Shown here in pieces: positions 27,433 to 35,881 of a DNA stretch of 64,000 nucleotides. The stretch is from NCBI GenBank assembly GCA_000403255.2, contig KE159572.1, positions 62,001-126,000 of the forward strand. The letters run 5' to 3'. The stretch's first letter is position 1. The number at the start of each line of letters is the position of its first letter. Source of the DNA: Lachnospiraceae bacterium 3-1. GTDB taxonomy: Bacteria; Bacillota; Clostridia; Lachnospirales; Lachnospiraceae. The position numbers were made by a program, and so were the translations under genes. Under the pieces are notes generated by a model. It saw only the letters and a program-made list of their open reading frames with translations. It was not told where the DNA came from and made no database searches.

Positions 27433-27812
27433 TTATGCTTGTATTTTTGAGAGAAGAGCTTCTTGTAATACCTGTGAAAAGTTTATTCCCATAGAAATGG
27501 CACGGTCATTCAGCCATGATGGTATGGTTAAAGTCTTTTTTACTGACTTTGTGTCTTTAGACTGGTTAATGTCACAAGACACAAGGGAAGAAAAACCATT
27601 GTCCGTATGAAGGGCAGAAATATCGGAGGGAGCGGCAATCGCTTTCTTTTGCTCCAAAAGAGTGAGAATATAAGCAGCTAAAGCCTCCTGTGCCGCTTCC
27701 ATGGTTTCATTGATGGAACTGCCGTAGGTGTGGCAGCCCTCCAGATGAGTAAGCCGATAGGAACATCTTTGCCATGTATGGGAATAACAGTAGTTTTCCC
27801 ATCTGTTTCCAT
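27433..27812 (-). pseudogene. HicB-like antitoxin with one-base frameshift, no HicA
   Basis: The C-terminal frame reads YRLTHLEGCHTYGSSINETM, AAQEALAAYILTLLEQ, and a ribbon-helix-helix-like tail (VKKTLTIPSWLNDRAISMG), as in HicB antitoxins. The natural start, ATG at 27812, reads METDGKTTVIPIHGKD and then shifts frame near 27764. Adding one G there would restore KDGSYRLTHLEG. No HicA toxin gene is adjacent. A sequencing error is possible; otherwise this is an orphan, inactivated antitoxin. Confidence 0.65.
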
Positions 27813-27991
27813 AAATACGTACGATTTCCGCATCGCGGAGACTGCAGTCCGTGCTAAGGCGGTACAAGCACTCGCTCTTTTTATTATGATTTAAGCATCA
27901 AAGGCAGATGAAAGGAATAGGAAAAGAGAAAAATATGTGTTAAAATTGAAAAAATAAACTTAAGCATCATGGACTGGAGGGATACGCAATC

Positions 27992-28444
27992 ATGGAGGAA
28001 TTATTGGTTTTCGCATTTTTGTTAAATGAAGAAATAGTGACAATAGACGAATATAATAAAAGGCTCCATGAATTATTCCTTGCGAACCTTGAAAATGATG
28101 GATTACTGTATCTGGAATGGGAAACAGACATAAAAAAAGCCATAACCTATATAAGGATGCATGTTGACTATGATGCCCTTGACTATGGACAATTTGGCAG
28201 GATTTTAATGGGAAAGTTAAAGGTATGCTATAAAAATTGTCCTGACATAAAGAGTTTCGCTAACCATATGTATCATTTGTGGGAAAGCCTGCCAGGAAAT
28301 ATTCAAGAGAAAGAACCATTCTTTATTTTATGTTATGCAGATGACCCCTTGTCATGGGGAGATGAAAAGCAAACCAGAAATATCTATGAGCATATGCTGG
28401 ATTATTATGAGGATGAGAAGGATGGAACCAGCCAGGAGCTATAA
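27992..28444 (+). CDS. Hypothetical acidic protein
   Basis: 150 residues, acidic, cytoplasmic, rich in aromatic residues (EEPFF-like and DYYEDEKD segments). No family recognised. GGAGGGA lies ten bases before the ATG. Size, charge and isolation next to antitoxin debris would fit an immunity protein, but nothing in the sequence proves that. Confidence 0.6.
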   Translation: MEELLVFAFLLNEEIVTIDEYNKRLHELFLANLENDGLLYLEWETDIKKAITYIRMHVDYDALDYGQFGRILMGKLKVCYKNCPDIKSFANHMYHLWESLPGNIQEKEPFFILCYADDPLSWGDEKQTRNIYEHMLDYYEDEKDGTSQEL

Positions 28445-28621
28445 AGGAGATAAGCCCATGAGAGAAGTAAATTAAGAAGCTGGAAAAGTAGTGATGGAAC
28501 ATTTCTTGTTGTGGGGAAAAGGTTCTGGCTGGACACGAAGCATAATATAAAAATCGGAGAGAAAAAATGAAAAAGGAATCTGTCATATCAAAGAAAATAC
28601 CATAAGATTTCTTAAGGTGTC

Positions 28622-28650
28622 TTGAAAAGCACAAAGGTAATTGATAGAAT
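28622..28650 (+). promoter_or_regulatory. Promoter candidate for two-component/ABC operon
   Basis: TTGAAA and TAGAAT are 17 bases apart, ending 33 bases before the response-regulator start. The gap 28445-28682 holds nothing else of note. Confidence 0.5.
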
Positions 28651-28682
28651 ATAAATAGTATTTTGAAATGGAGGGCATTTCA

Positions 28683-29372
28683 ATGGGAGAACCAAGGATT
28701 TTAATTGTAGAGGATGATGAAGCGGTAGCCCAGGGATTGGCAGACATTTTAAACGGGAGTGGTTATCAGACAGAGTGGTGCGAAAAATCCCAAAAGGTTT
28801 TGGAAATTTTGAAAAAGCAGCAAATGGATTTGATTTTATTGGATGTGAACCTGGGGGAAGAGAATGGTTATGACTTGTGTAAAAAAATTCGAGAGATTTC
28901 AGATCTTCCAGTCCTGTTTTTGACTGCTTATCAAAGTGAGATGGATGTGGTACGAGGATTTAAAGTGGGCGGTGACGATTATGTTACAAAGCCCTTTCGT
29001 ATGCAAGAGCTCTTGGTACGGGTACAGGCTCTGCTGCGACGTGCAAAACGGTCTGCTGGGCTTAAAATAATCTCAGGGGAACTGATTTATGATATGGGGA
29101 AGCATCAGGTATATCGGGGACAAGCTTTGTTGGGCCTTACGCCCATTGAATTGCAATTATTACAAAGTCTGTTGCTGGGCTGGCCCCATACACTAAGCCG
29201 AGAAAGGATTTTCAGTGAGGTTTGGGATAAGGATGGCTCATATGTAGATGAGAATACTTTAAGTGTTAATATCAGCAGGTTAAGAGATAAGCTTGGCACG
29301 TTCCATGGGGATGTCTACATAGAAACCGTACGAGGGATTGGTTATCGTTGGGCCGTGCATGTACAGAGATGA
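28683..29372 (+). CDS. OmpR-family response regulator of a peptide-stress type module
   Basis: 229 residues from the ATG at 28683; GGAGGG at 28670-28675 excludes the earlier in-frame ATG at 28668. The receiver has E10-D11-D12, D54 as phosphoacceptor, T81 and K103; the winged-helix domain ends ETVRGIGYRW. It is followed by its kinase, then an FtsX-type permease and ATPase, the arrangement of Bce/Vra-like modules that sense and detoxify cell-envelope peptides. Target promoters were not identified. Confidence 0.9.
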   Translation: MGEPRILIVEDDEAVAQGLADILNGSGYQTEWCEKSQKVLEILKKQQMDLILLDVNLGEENGYDLCKKIREISDLPVLFLTAYQSEMDVVRGFKVGGDDYVTKPFRMQELLVRVQALLRRAKRSAGLKIISGELIYDMGKHQVYRGQALLGLTPIELQLLQSLLLGWPHTLSRERIFSEVWDKDGSYVDENTLSVNISRLRDKLGTFHGDVYIETVRGIGYRWAVHVQR

Positions 29373-29382
29373 GAGTGGAAAA

Positions 29383-30351
29383 ATGGAAGAGAAAATCATA
29401 GCCTTGGTGGGAATCTTTATTACAACAGGGCTTTTTTTATTCGAGAGAAATCGGCGATATTTGCTGGAGCAAAAGATAGATCAGCTAGTCCATGAATTGG
29501 ACTGTTTTTTATTAAGTGGGGAAAGCAGCCTGGAGGAAACTTTAGAAGAGGGGAAGGTGGAGAACCTTAAGAATCAATTGGTGGCAGTAGAGGAACAGGC
29601 GAGGCATCAGAAAAAGTATTGGGAACAAAGGGAAAAGCGTCTGAACCAGTTTATGGAAAATATGGCCCATCAGATGAAAACCTCTCTTACTGCTTTGCAA
29701 ATTCGTATTGATTTGGCACAGGCGAAAGCGTCTCCTTCAGGGGTACAGGCAGAATTGGAGGAGGGTCAGAAATGTATGGCGCGACTGACGGGGGAAGTTG
29801 GGCGTATTCTAGAATGCAGCCAGCTTGCGGACCAGAAAATTAATATGTGGTTCGAACGGTGCGATGTGGAACAGATCATCCGTAGGACGGTAAACGTCCT
29901 TGCGCCGCTATGGAAGAAAAAGAAAGTGGATATTGTGCTGGAGCTTTCCGATATTTCTGGGGTTCCAGAACTCTATCTTGACAGCTATTGGTTTGCCCAG
30001 GCGTTGGAGAATGTGGTAAAAAATGCCATTGAGCATACCCCAGCAGGCTCAAAGGTTCATATTGCGGCTTGTGACCTTACCAACATTCTTGTGCTGGAGG
30101 TGACGGACGAAGGCCCTGGAATTGAAAAAGATGAGCTTTCTTGCCTGTTTGAGAGGTTTCACCGGGGAAGTTATGGGAAGGCAGGGTACGGCATTGGTTT
30201 GAGTATGGCCAGAGATATCCTAACGGCACATCATGGCAGTATTGAGGCAGAAAACCAAAGGGATGGCGGGGCATGTTTTCGCTTAGGAGTGCCGATTCTG
30301 GAGGGAAAAAGACCTTACGAAGCTGTAAGAGAAACTGTACGGGAATTGTAA
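29383..30351 (+). CDS. Sensor histidine kinase, short input domain
   Basis: About 322 residues from the ATG at 29383. One membrane helix (about 5-20) and almost no extracellular part, then a coiled coil. The phosphorylated His is H96 in NMAHQMKTSLTAL. The ATPase part has the N box ENVVKNAIEH and G boxes DEGPGIEKDE and GYGIGLSMA. Kinases with such small input domains usually sense through the linked ABC transporter. In-frame ATGs at 29338 and 29359 would overlap the regulator gene and were not chosen. Confidence 0.87.
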   Translation: MEEKIIALVGIFITTGLFLFERNRRYLLEQKIDQLVHELDCFLLSGESSLEETLEEGKVENLKNQLVAVEEQARHQKKYWEQREKRLNQFMENMAHQMKTSLTALQIRIDLAQAKASPSGVQAELEEGQKCMARLTGEVGRILECSQLADQKINMWFERCDVEQIIRRTVNVLAPLWKKKKVDIVLELSDISGVPELYLDSYWFAQALENVVKNAIEHTPAGSKVHIAACDLTNILVLEVTDEGPGIEKDELSCLFERFHRGSYGKAGYGIGLSMARDILTAHHGSIEAENQRDGGACFRLGVPILEGKRPYEAVRETVREL

Positions 30352-30388
30352 GGATGGCATGTTACCATAGAATTAGGAGGTGGCAAAC

Positions 30389-33028
30389 ATGCATGATTAT
30401 TTACTGGATATTGCATATAACGGTTTGAAGGGAAAGAGGAGAAGTAGCATATATCTGTTTCTGGCCTGTTTTCTATCCGTCACATTTGCTGTGCTCAATG
30501 TAAGTATTACGGGGAGCCTGAATCGAACCCGCAAAGAGCTGCGCTATACGATGTATGGGGAGTGGAATGTGGCAATTTATAACCAAGATCCCTTAACTAC
30601 CGTTTTACAGGATAAGCGCATTCAGAGATATGGGACAGCTCAAGTATATGGGAATCTATTGGATGACAAAGAGACAGTTCTTACAGGAATCGGAACATTG
30701 GATGATTCTTTGCGTGCGTTAGGGCATCTTGAAGTGGAAAGCGGTAAATTTCCAACAGAAGATAACGAGATTGCTGTAGAGGCGGATGTGTTAAGCGATC
30801 TGGGATACGATTATGAACTAGGGCAGACCTTAACCCTGCGGATTATGGACAAAAAGCGAATGGATGAGCAGGAGAAGGTTAAGAACAAAGATCAGGAGGT
30901 TGTAGAAAAAGACACAGAAGCAGCCAGAGATGATGGAACTATAGTCAAAGAATACATCCTCTGCGGTGTGCTACGGGAATACACAGGGTTGTGGAACCGT
31001 GGGACGAAAGGGACGATGCTGGCAGGGGCCTGTGTCACTGAAAATGCGGCAAAGGAGATTGGCGCTCCTTGTTCCTATCAATATTTCTTATCTTTGGAAC
31101 AAGGGGTGTCTCATGGATTTTTCCAGCAATTGAAAAAAGATTATAACAATACGGTAGAAAACACTTCTGCCTATGGGGTGTTGGCAAAGGAAGAATACCA
31201 TTACTTCAATCTTGCTTTGATTTTAATGATAACGATTGTAGCGGTCATTGTTATCTATTCTATCCAATTAAAGGAGCAGATGCGTTCCATTCAATTATTC
31301 CGAGCCATCGGCGTAACCAAAAAGCAGCTTTCCACTGTGATTTTTTATGAGACTATGTTGGTTCTGCTTCCTGCTGCCCTGGGTGGGATTGCAGCAGGAA
31401 GCTTGGCTACTTGGGGATTACTCTTTAGCTTGATGAAGAAAAGTTCCAGGGTTTTTTCTATTTCTATTCCTGTAGCGTTGATTGGGGGGATATTGCTGCT
31501 CTTGTTTGGGGCTGTTTTTGGTACTCGGTTTGCAATTTTTCATGTTTCCCTAAGAGGGCGGCTGTCTACGCAAAAGCGGCTTTTGTCAGGAAGGAGGAAA
31601 AGGGGACAAAAGCGGTTGGGGAGGCTGCTTCTTTCTTCGGCTAGCATGTTAGCGGTTATCTTTTCCTATGTGGAGTCTCTGTCTCCAATTTATATGGATG
31701 ATTTATGGTCCTACGTGAGTTCTTATACTATTAGCAGCAATAGCAAGGGAACACAGACTGCCTTTGCCACAGATACATATATCGAAAGCATACAATCTCT
31801 GCCTGGAGTCGAGAAAGTAGTAGCGTGGCGGCAATTGTCTGGCACATTAGAATTTGCAGGAATGGAGGAAAATCCTTTCTGTTCTTTGCTGGCAGCACAG
31901 CCATGGGCCACCGGAAAAATTGAAGGAACGAACCCCAAAGGGCTGCAATGCTTCGTTTTTGGAGTTGCCGAGGATAATTGGGACATGTTTTTCCGATATG
32001 CAAAAGAAGAGATTGACCTGGAGAAATTCAGGGAGGGGAAATCGGCTCTTTTGTACATTCCTTTCAACACAGAAGGAGGCGTTGCGCTGGACGGGGAATT
32101 GTACCAGGATTTTGGTGTTGCGCCAGGGGATACCATAACTGTAACCTCCTATGGATGTGGAGAATTGTCAAAGAATGGGTCTGGGCTCATTGCCACGGAG
32201 AATGGAAATATGCCCTATGAGGAGTACCAGGAGCTGATGGAAACCAGTAAGGTGAAGGCCCAGGTTGCGGGGATTATTACGGAAGATTTACTGGAAGTGG
32301 CATATCTGAACCTTTCGCCCCATTATTATGCAGTGATTGTCTCCGATGCATTTGCTCAAAAACTAACGGAAGCGGACAAGGACGGAATTTGGCTCTATGA
32401 TGGAATCTGGAGCAATCAGGAATATGGATATAGCCTTGTATCTGTTTATACTGGGATGGATGCCGGATATCTCTCCACAGATTATTTGATGGCAAAGTCA
32501 GCAGCAGAGAGCCACCTGGAATTTTCTAACCAGCGGGAACAAAATACCGCATATCGGCAGGAAGCAGTACAGACATTGCTCCATATCTGGATCGGTGGAA
32601 TATGTATTTTTTTAATTTTAGTTTTGATTTCGTTGAATATAGAAATGCTTGATGGATTGACACGGAAAAGATCTTTTGCGTTGCTCCAGGCCATAGGGAT
32701 GTCACGATGGCAGCTACGGATTCGCTTGGCGAAAAAGGGGGCTCTTTTAAGCCTAGCCGCCTGCTTGATGGGACATGTGGGATACTTTTTATATTTTATC
32801 ATAAAACAGATCGGAACTTACCGCAGGTTTGTGACAGAATTCGAATATGCAGGATCCTTTATCAAGCTGTTGGAAGAACAATGGGAAGCATCTTATCTGC
32901 AAGCGGGTTGGAGTCTGCCTATGCATCTTACATTCTGTGTTTTTGGCATGGCTTGTGTATTTTTCTTGTTCTTTGGACCAAAAAACCGGGTATTGAAAGG
33001 AAATATCAGTGAAAGTATGTCTGAATGA
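30389..33028 (+). CDS. FtsX-family ABC transporter permease
   Basis: About 879 residues. An N-terminal helix is followed by a first extracellular domain (about 45-270), three helices with the FtsX pattern (QMRSIQLFRAIGVTKKQLS), a second large extracellular domain (about 465-720) and three more helices (FALLQAIGMSRWQLRIR). The start is ATG at 30389 behind TAGGAGG. It should pair with the ATPase that follows. Such pairs act as mechanotransducers or remove antimicrobial peptides from the membrane; the substrate cannot be told here. Confidence 0.87.
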   Translation: MHDYLLDIAYNGLKGKRRSSIYLFLACFLSVTFAVLNVSITGSLNRTRKELRYTMYGEWNVAIYNQDPLTTVLQDKRIQRYGTAQVYGNLLDDKETVLTGIGTLDDSLRALGHLEVESGKFPTEDNEIAVEADVLSDLGYDYELGQTLTLRIMDKKRMDEQEKVKNKDQEVVEKDTEAARDDGTIVKEYILCGVLREYTGLWNRGTKGTMLAGACVTENAAKEIGAPCSYQYFLSLEQGVSHGFFQQLKKDYNNTVENTSAYGVLAKEEYHYFNLALILMITIVAVIVIYSIQLKEQMRSIQLFRAIGVTKKQLSTVIFYETMLVLLPAALGGIAAGSLATWGLLFSLMKKSSRVFSISIPVALIGGILLLLFGAVFGTRFAIFHVSLRGRLSTQKRLLSGRRKRGQKRLGRLLLSSASMLAVIFSYVESLSPIYMDDLWSYVSSYTISSNSKGTQTAFATDTYIESIQSLPGVEKVVAWRQLSGTLEFAGMEENPFCSLLAAQPWATGKIEGTNPKGLQCFVFGVAEDNWDMFFRYAKEEIDLEKFREGKSALLYIPFNTEGGVALDGELYQDFGVAPGDTITVTSYGCGELSKNGSGLIATENGNMPYEEYQELMETSKVKAQVAGIITEDLLEVAYLNLSPHYYAVIVSDAFAQKLTEADKDGIWLYDGIWSNQEYGYSLVSVYTGMDAGYLSTDYLMAKSAAESHLEFSNQREQNTAYRQEAVQTLLHIWIGGICIFLILVLISLNIEMLDGLTRKRSFALLQAIGMSRWQLRIRLAKKGALLSLAACLMGHVGYFLYFIIKQIGTYRRFVTEFEYAGSFIKLLEEQWEASYLQAGWSLPMHLTFCVFGMACVFFLFFGPKNRVLKGNISESMSE

Positions 33029-33040
33029 GGAGGGAATGGG

Positions 33041-33712
33041 ATGGATATCATTTTAAGGACGGAAAATATATGGAAGACTTATGAAACATCTTCTGTTAAG
33101 GTAAATGCGCTCAATGGGATAGATTTGGCCTTTGCGAAGGGGAAATTTTATGCGGTGATTGGCAGAAGCGGTTCTGGGAAATCGACGCTTTTGAATATCT
33201 TGAGTGGGCTGGACGCACCCACCAAAGGGAAGGTATATTTTGAAGGGAAGGATCTGTCAGAATATTCAGATGGAAAAATGGCCATTTTCCGCAGAAGACA
33301 TATGGGTTTTGTGTTTCAACAGTACAACTTGATAGAGGAGTACAATGTGCTGGAGAATATCTGCATGCCAGTAAAGCTAGACCAGAGGAAACCAGATCCT
33401 GAATTTTTACATACTATACTTAAAACGCTAGGTCTTTTGGATAAACAGAAGAAATACGTGGGAGAGCTGTCAGGAGGGGAACAACAGAGAGTGGCTATTG
33501 CTCGTTCCATCCTGTCCAAGCCGAAAATTATTTTTGCTGATGAGCCGACAGGAAATCTGGATAAAAAGACAGCTTTTGAAACCCTTAAGCTTCTTATGGA
33601 AAGTGCAAAAAAATTTGGACAGACATTGATTATGGTTACCCATGACCTTGAAATTGCAAGGATGTCGGAGGTAATCATAACCATTGAGGATGGAAGGGTA
33701 GTCAGCGGATGA
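33041..33712 (+). CDS. ABC transporter ATPase (MacB/LolD-like), partner of FtsX permease
   Basis: 223 residues. Walker A GRSGSGKSTLLN, Q-loop FVFQQYNL, signature LSGGEQQRVAIAR, Walker B IIFADEPTGNLD and H-loop VTHDLE are all intact. GAGGAGGGAATGGG precedes the ATG, 12 bases after the permease. It supplies ATP hydrolysis for the upstream permease. Its stop overlaps the ATG of a truncated extra permease by four bases (ATGA). Confidence 0.92.
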   Translation: MDIILRTENIWKTYETSSVKVNALNGIDLAFAKGKFYAVIGRSGSGKSTLLNILSGLDAPTKGKVYFEGKDLSEYSDGKMAIFRRRHMGFVFQQYNLIEEYNVLENICMPVKLDQRKPDPEFLHTILKTLGLLDKQKKYVGELSGGEQQRVAIARSILSKPKIIFADEPTGNLDKKTAFETLKLLMESAKKFGQTLIMVTHDLEIARMSEVIITIEDGRVVSG

Positions 33713-33798
33713 AGAAAAATAAGCGAATGATAGTGTCAGGCATAGGCAGAAAAGTTGCGAATAATCGTATCCTAAAGATTGATTTCACACAATTTTAA
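33709..33798 (+). pseudogene. Truncated start of a second FtsX-type permease
   Basis: ATG at 33709 overlaps the ATPase stop (ATGA), and 29 codons follow (MKKNKRMIVSGIGRKVANNR) before TAA at 33796-33798. Many FtsX-type permeases start with this kind of basic stretch just before the first membrane helix. The frame ends where that helix would begin. It is most likely the stub of a deleted third component. Confidence 0.4.
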
Positions 33799-33930
33799 GA
33801 TTTTTTATAACAAATTTTTATCTTTTTCTGCATAAAGTTTGGTATAATTTCCTTTGAGGAGCCTTGAAAGATTGCTGGAGGGACTCGAAAGCAGAGTGAT
33901 GATAACATTGAGGAGGAAGAGTAACAATCA

Positions 33931-34587
33931 ATGACAAACGAGGAATATTATACGTTTATTCAGCCTTATGCAGATGCCAGTGAAGTGCTGCTTGCCAGGC
34001 TGAATGTGTTAAAGCATAATCTGTATAGTGAATCAGCCGGACAGCCCATCCATACGATTCAAAACCGGATTAAGGAAAAGGACAGCATGGAAGGAAAGCT
34101 TAAGAAAAAGAAGAAAGAACCTACCGTCATGAACGCGAAGGACTATTTGCAGGATATTGCGGGGATACGGGTAATCTGTTATTTTGTTGAGGATATTTAT
34201 AATCTTGCGGACGCTTTAAAGCGACAAACAGATTTGATTGTAATTCGGGAATGTGATTATATTTCTGACCCTAAGCCCAATGGATACCGGAGTTACCACA
34301 TTATTGTGGGAGTTCCGGTATACTGTCTGGACGGAATGGAATACTTTCCGGTGGAAATCCAATTTCGCACCATGTCAATGGATTTTTGGGCAAGCATGGA
34401 ACATCGTGTCCTTTATAAAATGGAACGGGATGACAGGGAGAAGATAGCGGCAGAATTAAAAGAGTATGCAGAGAATTTGGTAAACATTGAAAGACGATTT
34501 GCCCAATATAGCCATGGGCTGGGAGAGCATATACCGGCAATATCCACAGGAAAAGAGAATGAGGAAGCCATGCTTTGGAATGCATAA
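33931..34587 (+). CDS. Small alarmone synthetase, RelQ/RelP-like (p)ppGpp synthetase
   Basis: 218 residues consisting of a RelA/SpoT synthetase domain alone. Visible motifs are IQNRIKEKDSMEGKLKKKK, DIAGIRVICYF, PKPNGYRSYHIIV and VEIQFRTMSMDFWASMEH, matching substrate and Mg2+ binding segments. It should transfer pyrophosphate from ATP to GDP or GTP. No hydrolase or regulatory domain is present. GAGGAGG lies before the ATG. It ends 26 bases before the retron effector relic, which may be chance or a functional link. Toxic members of the wider family also exist. Confidence 0.9.
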   Translation: MTNEEYYTFIQPYADASEVLLARLNVLKHNLYSESAGQPIHTIQNRIKEKDSMEGKLKKKKKEPTVMNAKDYLQDIAGIRVICYFVEDIYNLADALKRQTDLIVIRECDYISDPKPNGYRSYHIIVGVPVYCLDGMEYFPVEIQFRTMSMDFWASMEHRVLYKMERDDREKIAAELKEYAENLVNIERRFAQYSHGLGEHIPAISTGKENEEAMLWNA

Positions 34588-34612
34588 CCATGGTAAGAAA
34601 AGAGTACGAGTG

Positions 34613-35401
34613 ATGAAAGAAGAATCAATACAGGCATCTATGGTGAAATTTTATGAGGAAAATAATATTCATCCTGAAAGATATACAGATAGCATGGAAA
34701 AACATTATTTGGAAGGCTTGTAATGGTGAAATAGGCAAAGACCAATTGGTAGAGGCATATAGTAAAGTTGCCTTAGAGAAAGTTACCCAGATGGAGACCA
34801 TTGTTTTTGCTGATGATATTGTGGCTACTGGAGTTACCCTGAAAGGAACCATCAAGGGGTTATTTTGAAAGATTTCCCAAAGATAATTTTTTATTCTATA
34901 GGAAAGACCTTGTCACGCTAACGCGTGAAAGTATCTTTCCTATAGAATAAAAAAGCTCTTATCGCACTGCGGCGGGGATGAAATCTGTCGCAAAGCGACC
35001 CGCCGCAGGCGGAGAATCCTGCAAAGCAGGATTCTTTCTTGCATACAAAATTTTTTGCCACAGGCGTTTTGGCAACCAAGCGAGGGGAACGGTTCATTGG
35101 GAGCTTAAAGAAAGAAGCCGAAAGCGCTGTTTTGAAATATGAAGAACAGGTAGGAAGAGACGAAAATGGAAAAAGCTATGTGATGGGATATGAAGAGAGT
35201 AAGTTACTAGTGGGATTTCATTATGAAACCCCAAACAATACATTGTGTACATTCTGGCGGCATGGAGAAAAACATGTTCCGCTGTTTGCAAGGAGTGGAA
35301 ATCAGAGGATATCGTTACAGGAAATTATCAACAAGAGGAAAAAGAAGCGTAAAAATGCATATAAGATAGCATCCGTCGAGGTAAAAAATGAAAGTCAGTG
35401 A
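34613..35401 (+). pseudogene. Retron effector, phosphoribosyltransferase-like (PRTase), inactivated
   Basis: Three pieces of one gene are readable. Piece 1 (34613-34722) ends HYLEGL and then shifts frame. Piece 2 reads NGEIGKDQLVEAYSKVALEK and the PRPP-loop-like ETIVFADDIVATGVTLKG, then shifts again at a GGGG run near 34855; dropping one G restores GYFERFPKDNF. There a 156-bp element is inserted. Piece 3 resumes with FFATGVLATKRGERFIGSLK and the family-typical FHYETPNNTLCTFW and VPLFAR. Two frameshifts plus an insertion make it dead. In type III-like retrons this protein is the toxic effector, paired with a winged-helix protein. Confidence 0.75.
34893..35048. mobile_element. 156-bp palindromic element inserted in the PRTase gene
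   Basis: The element is bracketed by AATTTTTT at 34885-34892 and 35049-35056, an 8-bp target duplication. It opens with ATTCTATAGGAAAGA paired to TCTTTCCTATAGAAT, and contains CTGCGGCGGG / CCCGCCGCAG and AATCCTGC / GCAGGATT stems. It has no coding capacity, so it must have moved with help from another transposase. Shorter relatives lie at 37673, 42598 and 57495. Confidence 0.7.
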
Positions 35402-35684
35402 AAAGATGATTTTGACGTACATTAATAAATACAAGGAGATGAATTTTGATATTTTAAGTAAGGAGCTTGGGCTTCCAGTGAGTTCTTTATTGGGAGTGGC
35501 AGATGGGTTATTACAGAATGGGTATATCAAAAGCGTGGACCAGGAGTTTTTTGTCACAGAAAAGGGGAAAAAGGAAGCGTATGGGTTCTGGAATGAAATC
35601 AGCATCGTGGAAGAGGAGGACACAAAACAAGATTTTTCGTGGGACGAATTGTATATTCCCAAAAATTTCCTAGAAAAAATATAG
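35388..35684 (+). CDS. Retron-associated winged-helix protein
   Basis: 98 residues. Residues about 5-65 form a winged helix (NFDILSKELGLPVSSLLGVA, LLQNGYIKSVDQEFFVTEKG), with an acidic C-terminal tail (DFSWDELYIPKNF). The ATG overlaps the end of the PRTase gene by 14 bases. In type III-like retrons a small winged-helix protein accompanies the PRTase effector, and together they are thought to be controlled by the RT-msDNA complex. This copy looks intact, unlike its partners. Confidence 0.75.
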   Translation: MKVSEKMILTYINKYKEMNFDILSKELGLPVSSLLGVADGLLQNGYIKSVDQEFFVTEKGKKEAYGFWNEISIVEEEDTKQDFSWDELYIPKNFLEKI

Positions 35685-35700
35685 AAAGAAAAGATATTTG

Positions 35701-35709
35701 TGATATAAT
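35701..35709 (+). promoter_or_regulatory. Extended -10 promoter of the retron RNA
   Basis: TGATATAAT is an exact extended -10 element (TG-N-TATAAT). It ends eight bases before the a1 arm of the retron RNA, placing the start of transcription at or next to a1. No good -35 is visible, as allowed for extended -10 promoters. Confidence 0.6.
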
Positions 35710-35716
35710 GTAGCAG

Positions 35717-35866
35717 GAGCGGCTGGATTGGGGTGTATTCGCCTCCTTGAAAAAAGGTACTAACATTGTAGTGTGGCTGAATTGCTCGCCTGGAAAAACG
35801 TCGGCTTACAACACAGCCACACTACATGATGTTTTGGATGAGATTTATTTTATGAGGCAGCCGCTC
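35717..35866 (+). ncRNA. Retron msr-msd RNA
   Basis: GAGCGGCTG (a1, 35717-35725) is perfectly complementary to CAGCCGCTC (a2, 35858-35866). Between them are small msr hairpins (GGGGTG/CGCCTC near 35730-35745; CCTT/AAGG near 35744-35756) and a long msd stem: GTAGTGTGGCTG (35768-35779) pairs perfectly with CAGCCACACTAC (35814-35825) around a 34-base loop. The layout a1-msr-msd-a2 directly before a reverse transcriptase gene is diagnostic of a retron. About 150 nt. The branching G cannot be fixed by eye; candidates lie just after a1 (35725-35732). Confidence 0.78.
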
Positions 35867-35881
35867 TATTTTGGAGAACAC

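Noticed and set aside
34653-34868. Separate small protein containing FADDIVATGV
   Set aside because: Its start lies inside the frame of the upstream piece, and its end shifts straight into the continuing PRTase sequence. It is the middle of a frameshifted gene.
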